Assembly: GCA_903907995.1 (NCBI GenBank)
Contig: CAIVQH010000041.1
Location: forward strand, 310,001 to 374,000
Direction of reading: 5' to 3'
Length of the DNA: 64,000 bases
Source: an uncultured Verrucomicrobiota bacterium
GTDB lineage: Bacteria > Verrucomicrobiota > Verrucomicrobiia > Limisphaerales > UBA9464
A program made the position numbers and the translations under genes. Shown piece by piece: positions 59,799 to 64,000 of the stretch (position 1 is the first letter of the stretch; every line of letters starts with the position of its first letter). Under the pieces are notes generated by a model. It had not been told where the DNA came from, made no database searches, and saw only the letters and a program-made list of their open reading frames with translations.

Positions 59799-61385
59799 TC
59801 AGGCGGTGACCGAGTGCGGCTGAGCCTCGCCCGACGGCTCGGGGTGCTCGGCCAGTTTCGGCGCCACCGCCACAAACTTCGCACAACCCGCCAGGACTGC
59901 GGCCACTCCGAGATAGCCCGCCGCCACCGGCAGGCTCTGACCGATGCCGATCTGCTCGCCGTGCATCAGGCCGAAGAAGGTCAGCACCGCCCCGGCCGCC
60001 GCGAACCCGGCCGCCTTCAGGAAATTCCGGTCGATGATGAAGGTCGCAATGGCCCCCAGCATCAGGCCGCCGAGGATGGAGCCACCGCCGAGAATCTGCA
60101 GGCCGTGGAAGAGCACGCCCTGGTTCTTCATCCCGCCGACCAGTTCCTCCGACACCTCGAAGATACCCGCCGCCGCGAGCGCGCCCTTGATGATGGTCAG
60201 GCCCCAGTTGGCGATGTGCGGCGCGAGCGAGAGGATGATCGCGGGTGCATGGCTCCGCGGCGTTTCCTGGAAGGCCTGCGAGCCGATCAGCATCGCGATA
60301 TAGAGGAGGATCGGCAGGATGGCGACGCTCGGAATCAGCGCCAGCATGACCGAAATCGTGCCAAACCAGCATAGCAGGATCACCAGGACGCCCGTGCCGG
60401 CGGAGTACCCGATGCGCCCGCCCATGGCCTTCCAGCCGGGGTGGCCGATGTACACGGCGTTGATGAAGGGGTTGCCCATCAGGCAGCCGATCAGGCTGAC
60501 CACGCCGTCGGCGGTGAGGACGCGGGTCGTCGGGAAGCTGTCGCCGGCCACCGCCGCGCTCTCGACGTTGTCGATGGCCTCGACGAGGTCGTAGATGCCG
60601 AACGGAATGGCGGTGACCAGGATCACGCCCAGAAACTCAAAGCCGGAGAACACATGGCCGAACGCCGGCAGCGGCACATGGAAGCCGAAGCTGGTCACGG
60701 AGTCCGTCAGCCCCTTCAGGCTCATGCCGCCATAGTTGAGGCCGAACGCGTTGGATCCCCACGCAATGAGCGTTCCGACGGCGATCGCGATGAGACCGGC
60801 CGGGATGCCACGGAAGTAACGGACACCACCGAACCAGCTCAGCAGGATGATCGCGAAACAGGTCAGGCCGATGACCGGCGTCATGAACATCTGCAACGCC
60901 GGGCTCATGGCGATGAATGTCACTGAGACGCCGGCCAGCGTGCCGAGCAGTGCCGCGCGCGGCGTGATCTTGCGGATGATCGGCGCGATGAAACCGCCGA
61001 TCATCAGCACAAAGCTCTGGATGAACACCCAGGTGAGCCCCGCCTCCCAGCCCTTCACCGGGTCGCCCGTCTTGATCTTGATGGGCAGCATGATCACGAA
61101 GACGACCACAAACATATGCGGCACGCTGATGCCCGAGGGCAGCGCGCACACGTCGGTCCGGCCCGTCTTCTTCGCGAGCTGATAGGCCAGCCACGCGTAG
61201 TAGAGCGTGGAAAGCAGCATCATCAGGCCGGTGGCCGGCAGGATGCGGCCGAAGACGAGGTCATCCGGCAGCTTGAGCACAAAGCGCAGGAGCGCCGTGA
61301 GTGTGAGCAGGTTGACGAGGATGTTGGTGCCAAAGCCGAAGAAGGCATTCCAGTCTCCGGGCACCCAGATTTTGGGTTTCATCAT
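59799..61385 (-). CDS. NCS2-type nucleobase/purine-like permease
   Basis: 528 residues, about 12-14 membrane segments. The N-terminus GDWNAFFGFGTNILVNLLTL and the repeat GTLAGVSVTFIAMSPALQMF, NPFINAVYIGHPGWKAMGGR and GFEFLGVILVTAIPFGIYD resemble the nucleobase-ascorbate (NCS2) group. It should import a neutral nitrogen-rich compound, here probably triuret, biuret or a related ureide, by proton symport. Start ATG 61385 (MMKPKIWV). 58 bp after the triuret hydrolase-like gene. Confidence 0.85.
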   Translation of the reverse strand: MMKPKIWVPGDWNAFFGFGTNILVNLLTLTALLRFVLKLPDDLVFGRILPATGLMMLLSTLYYAWLAYQLAKKTGRTDVCALPSGISVPHMFVVVFVIMLPIKIKTGDPVKGWEAGLTWVFIQSFVLMIGGFIAPIIRKITPRAALLGTLAGVSVTFIAMSPALQMFMTPVIGLTCFAIILLSWFGGVRYFRGIPAGLIAIAVGTLIAWGSNAFGLNYGGMSLKGLTDSVTSFGFHVPLPAFGHVFSGFEFLGVILVTAIPFGIYDLVEAIDNVESAAVAGDSFPTTRVLTADGVVSLIGCLMGNPFINAVYIGHPGWKAMGGRIGYSAGTGVLVILLCWFGTISVMLALIPSVAILPILLYIAMLIGSQAFQETPRSHAPAIILSLAPHIANWGLTIIKGALAAAGIFEVSEELVGGMKNQGVLFHGLQILGGGSILGGLMLGAIATFIIDRNFLKAAGFAAAGAVLTFFGLMHGEQIGIGQSLPVAAGYLGVAAVLAGCAKFVAVAPKLAEHPEPSGEAQPHSVTA

Positions 61386-61443
61386 ATCGCTTGCAGTGGG
61401 TTGGATTGGTGGTTGGGAAGCAGCAGAACGGGGCGGAAATGGC

Positions 61444-62103
61444 TCAGGAAAGCGCGGCGAGAATCTTCTCCGAGTCGGACACCCAGCCGAAGATGCCGCC
61501 CTGCGCCTTGATCATCTTCAGGCCCATTTCCTGGAACTCGGGAAAATAGGAGCCCACACAATCCGCCGGCACGAGGCAATCGTAGCCCCGGTCATTGGCC
61601 TCGCGGACGGTGGTGTTCACGCAGACTTCGGTAGTCACGCCCGTGACCACGAGCTGGGTGATGCCCCGGTTTTGCAGGATGGCGTGGAGGTCGGTCGCAA
61701 AGAACGCCCCCTTCCCCGGCTTGTCGATCACCGGCTCCGTCGGTAGCGGATACAGCTCGGCGATGATGTCGTGGCCGGCCTCGCCCCGCACCAGGATACG
61801 GCCCATCGGGCCGGCGTCGCCGATACAGGTCGCGCTGCGGCCGCGAATTTTCTTGGCCGGCGGCAGGTCGGTGAGATCGGGCCGATGCCCTTCGCGGGTA
61901 TGCAGCACCTGCAACCCCGCCGCACGCCACGCCGCCAGAAGCCGTTGGTTGGGCGCGATCGTACGGCGGAGTTGTGACACGTCATTGCCCAGCATTTCGC
62001 CGAAGCCGCCCGGTTCGAGAAAGTCACGCTGCATATCAATGATGAGCAGCGCGCACTTGGTGGGTTCGAACTCGAAGGCGTAAGGCTCGGCGTCGATCGT
62101 CAT
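61444..62103 (-). CDS. Isochorismatase-fold hydrolase, possible triuret hydrolase
   Basis: 219 residues of the same fold as the biuret hydrolase but clearly divergent from it. Triad D23, K128 and C161 (VTGVTTEVCVNTTVREANDR). Two such hydrolases with a permease is the layout of triuret/biuret breakdown, where the first releases carboxybiuret and the second handles biuret. The assignment to triuret is by context and by my memory of the triuret hydrolase group, not by a residue test. Confidence 0.7.
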   Translation of the reverse strand: MTIDAEPYAFEFEPTKCALLIIDMQRDFLEPGGFGEMLGNDVSQLRRTIAPNQRLLAAWRAAGLQVLHTREGHRPDLTDLPPAKKIRGRSATCIGDAGPMGRILVRGEAGHDIIAELYPLPTEPVIDKPGKGAFFATDLHAILQNRGITQLVVTGVTTEVCVNTTVREANDRGYDCLVPADCVGSYFPEFQEMGLKMIKAQGGIFGWVSDSEKILAALS

Positions 62104-62194
62104 GGATGAGGCTGGGTCAGGTTGAAGTGCCGCTAGTGAACGCTAGGCATCCGCCGAACGGACTGTCGGGTGCGGCAAGGCAGGCGCATATGGC

Positions 62195-63190
62195 TCAGAA
62201 GAAGGCGGAGAAACCGAGATAGACCTGGACGGTGTCACGCGTCGGCTTTCCGGGCGCATTGAAGGCATTCAGGTTATAGAGATTGTCGTCCACGAAGTTG
62301 ATGTACTTCACGCCCGCGTGAACGCTCCAGTGCCCATACCCGGCGGGCATGAAGTTCATCGGGAGCGTGGCTTTCACGCCCAGTTCGTAGAGTCCCACGG
62401 TGGAGCTGCTGTGGTAGAAATCCCCGTAAAACCGTTCATCTGGCAGCAGCACGCGCAGCGGCGCCTCCAGCTTCAGGCCGCCGGCATCTTTGAAGGTGTA
62501 GCCCGGAGCCACGCCGACATCGAAGTAGGAGCTGGAGCCGGGCGCGGGATGCTTGGCGTTGGGGTTGACCGGCGGCAGGCCGATCACGCCGCCGGGAAGC
62601 GCGGCATCCGTCGCCTTGCCCTCAAGCTCCTGCCAGTAGATGACGTAAGGGTGCAGCGCGAAGGCCCCGAGGTATTCGCTGTCATCGAAGCTGAGCTTCG
62701 ACTCCAGGTGATGCGACGTGCCGATGTCGAGGATCTGCTCGGCGAAGGCGGTGTAGGTCAGGTCGAGCTTGAAATGCTTGCCGAGGCCGAAGGAGAAGCC
62801 GGCGATCGGATCGATTTCCGTCCACGGCGTCTTCGGCTGGCTGCCGTACGGGCCATGCACCGAGACCTGGCTTGTACCGAGGTCGTTCCAAACACCGCCA
62901 ACGAGCGTGACGTCGTTGATGAATGAATCGCCCTTGTAGAGATTGACGAACGTGAGGAAGAGCGGCTCGATCGTGAGGCCCTTGTCCCGCACGAGCATGC
63001 CGCGCGGAGTCACATACTCGTTGGCGAGTTCTACCGCGAACAGGGCGTGGACCCGGGAGGGGGCATCGTCGGCCTGCAATTGGGAAACCCCGGAAGCGGC
63101 GATGGCCGTTAGGACCGCTGCGACCAGCAGGCGGGAGCCAAGGCGAAGAGGTTCGGTAGGGCGTTGGGAACTGGTATTGGTTGCCGTCAT
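62195..63190 (-). CDS. Outer-membrane beta-barrel protein of the nitrogen cluster
   Basis: 331 residues with a signal peptide (LLVAAVLTAIAASGVSQLQA). The rest is rich in alternating beta strands (GFSFGLGKHFKLDLTYTAF, YFDVGVAPGYTFKDAGGLKL, VKATLPMNFMPAGYGHWSVH) and ends in phenylalanines (LGFSAFF), as in outer-membrane barrels. It is the first gene after the candidate sigma-54 promoter and should let the nitrogen compound through the outer membrane. There is no clear Shine-Dalgarno site. Confidence 0.75.
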   Translation of the reverse strand: MTATNTSSQRPTEPLRLGSRLLVAAVLTAIAASGVSQLQADDAPSRVHALFAVELANEYVTPRGMLVRDKGLTIEPLFLTFVNLYKGDSFINDVTLVGGVWNDLGTSQVSVHGPYGSQPKTPWTEIDPIAGFSFGLGKHFKLDLTYTAFAEQILDIGTSHHLESKLSFDDSEYLGAFALHPYVIYWQELEGKATDAALPGGVIGLPPVNPNAKHPAPGSSSYFDVGVAPGYTFKDAGGLKLEAPLRVLLPDERFYGDFYHSSSTVGLYELGVKATLPMNFMPAGYGHWSVHAGVKYINFVDDNLYNLNAFNAPGKPTRDTVQVYLGFSAFF

Positions 63191-63244
63191 GGTGGCGTAA
63201 TTTCTTTGGGTTGCGCCAGAGTTGGGTTGCTGGCGACTCCCCTT

Positions 63245-63262
63245 AAGCCGGCCCCGTGCCAG
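63245..63262 (-). promoter_or_regulatory. Candidate sigma-54 promoter of the nitrogen cluster
   Basis: On the minus strand CTGGCACG holds the -24 GG, and the -12 GC follows after exactly 10 bases (CCGGCTT). The -24 half is perfect; the -12 half reads CGGCT rather than TTGCT. It lies about 55 bp before the ATG at 63190, next to a sigma-54 activator gene. Confidence 0.6.
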
Positions 63263-63336
63263 ATTATTGCAGGTGCGAAATCACCAATGTTTACTATCCT
63301 CCGTGAAAACCGGCCCGGACTCCGACGTGCTTTGGG

Positions 63337-63372
63337 CTGTTTCAGTTGTCGCCTGTGAAACACTTGAAACAG
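63337..63372. promoter_or_regulatory. Candidate activator binding site (UAS)
   Basis: TGTTTCA at 63338-63344 and TGAAACA at 63356-63362 form a perfect palindrome with 11 bases between; a further TGAAACAG follows at 63365-63372. It is about 75-125 bp upstream of the -24/-12 site, a usual distance for sigma-54 enhancer sites. Confidence 0.5.
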
Positions 63373-63417
63373 ATTCTCACCCCTGCCGTGTTTTCGCTCC
63401 GCGCTCGCAGGGTTTGT

Positions 63418-64000
63418 TCACAAAGCTGGCGGCACCTCTTCCTGGGCCAACTTCCGATAGATGCGCGTGCGGTGGACCCCGAGCAACCGCGCCGCGTCGG
63501 CGATATTTCCGCCTGTCTCCTGCAGGGCGCGCTGGATCAGCAGGTCCTCCGCCTCGGCCAGGTTCAGGGGCAGCGCTGCGACCGTGGCCTTGCGGTCCGT
63601 CCGCACGCCTTTGGCCGGCGGCAGGACGGCACCCGTCGGCAGGCCGAGGTGTTCGGGCCGGATGACATCGCCACCACTTTCGATCAGGCCCCGCTCGATG
63701 ACATTCTTCAGCTCCCGGACATTGCCGGGATAATCGTGACACTGCAGCGCCTCCAGGGCCTCGCTGCTGAAGGGCGGCGCCTTCAGTCCCATTTCGGCGG
63801 CGAACAGGCGCAGAAAATGGGTGGCCAGCAACGGCACGTCCTCGCGGCGTTCCCGCAGCGGTGGCGTGGCCACCACGTAACGCGCCAGTCGGAAAAAAAG
63901 ATCCTGCCGGAAAGTCCCCGCCGCGATGCGCGCGTCGAGATCCGCATTCGTCGCCGCGAGGATGCGGACATCGACCTTGCGCGGTTGCGAAGCGCCGACG
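63418..64000 (-). CDS. Sigma-54-dependent activator, C-terminal part
   Basis: The gene runs off the right edge; about 193 residues are visible. They include the end of the AAA+ domain (VDVRILAATNADLDARIAAG, the FRQDLFFRLARY arginine-finger region, LRERREDVPLLATHFL, DYPGNVRELKNVIERG) and a Fis-type HTH (GGNIADAARLLGVHRTRIYR). The GAFTGA loop and the sensing N-terminus are beyond the window. It lies directly above the nitrogen cluster and should activate its promoter. Confidence 0.9.
   Translation of the reverse strand, partial: VGASQPRKVDVRILAATNADLDARIAAGTFRQDLFFRLARYVVATPPLRERREDVPLLATHFLRLFAAEMGLKAPPFSSEALEALQCHDYPGNVRELKNVIERGLIESGGDVIRPEHLGLPTGAVLPPAKGVRTDRKATVAALPLNLAEAEDLLIQRALQETGGNIADAARLLGVHRTRIYRKLAQEEVPPAL

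Overview
The window is GC-rich chromosomal DNA, densely packed on both strands, most likely from a member of the Verrucomicrobiota (PVC group). Pointers are a Verrucomicrobia/Planctomycetes-type small protein (TIGR04138-like), PEP-CTERM proteins, a planctomycete-style PSCyt1 cytochrome, PQQ-propeller proteins, very frequent ATGA start/stop overlaps and few clear Shine-Dalgarno sites. The lineage is inferred from gene content; there is no rRNA gene to confirm it.

Layout. 0-2 kb: end of a CARDB protein and a PQQ propeller. 2-7.3 kb (minus): a tightly overlapping operon headed by a GbsR/MarR regulator, with a DCC thiol protein, a wax-synthase-like MBOAT protein, a small membrane protein, two DUF2071 proteins, a TIGR01777 epimerase and an ABM-domain protein. 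7.4-16 kb: SNF2 helicase, purE, a PEP-CTERM protein, a mono-heme secreted protein, an ion-channel-like protein and a TPR-like membrane protein. 16-21 kb: leuS (unusually long), two small genes and a second PQQ propeller. 21-31 kb (plus): S10 peptidase, HemW-like radical SAM protein, VIT1/CCC1 transporter, parallel beta-helix protein, then chorismate-lyase-like protein, halogenase-like flavoprotein, glycosyltransferase and 4HBT thioesterase, followed by tRNA-Ala(GGC).

31.0-33.2 kb: a compact element abutting the tRNA 3' end. It carries a large serine recombinase and a divergent HTH protein, bounded by perfect 121-bp inverted repeats. The recombinase gene runs through one repeat and stops inside the tRNA gene, so inversion between the repeats would swap its C-terminal tail. 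33.5-36.5 kb: a gene remnant, a PEP-CTERM-type protein and a VOC protein. 36.6-42.9 kb: a branched-chain amino-acid type ABC transporter with two tandem binding proteins (livJ-like x2, livH, livM, livG, livF). A four-helix-bundle (23S-IVP/S23-like) gene, bracketed by oppositely oriented heptamer arrays, sits exactly between livG and livF.

43-57 kb: Hsp20, an alkaline phosphatase-family protein, a 1010-residue transglutaminase/Sel1 fusion, a dehydroquinate-synthase-like (EboD-like) cyclase, an aldose epimerase, a di-heme cytochrome, a porin, a cupredoxin, a hybrid histidine kinase, a receiver protein and a Nudix hydrolase. 57-64 kb (minus): an apparent biuret/triuret nitrogen-scavenging cluster (ureG, allophanate-hydrolase C-terminal-like protein, cupin, biuret hydrolase, nucleobase-type permease, second isochorismatase-fold hydrolase, outer-membrane protein). 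Above it lies a sigma-54 activator gene, with a candidate sigma-54 promoter and an upstream palindrome in between.

The most unusual signals are the self-flanking invertible recombinase element, and a scattered family of imperfect 6-8 bp tandem arrays that interrupt intergenic regions, bracket the four-helix-bundle gene and have entered leuS in frame.
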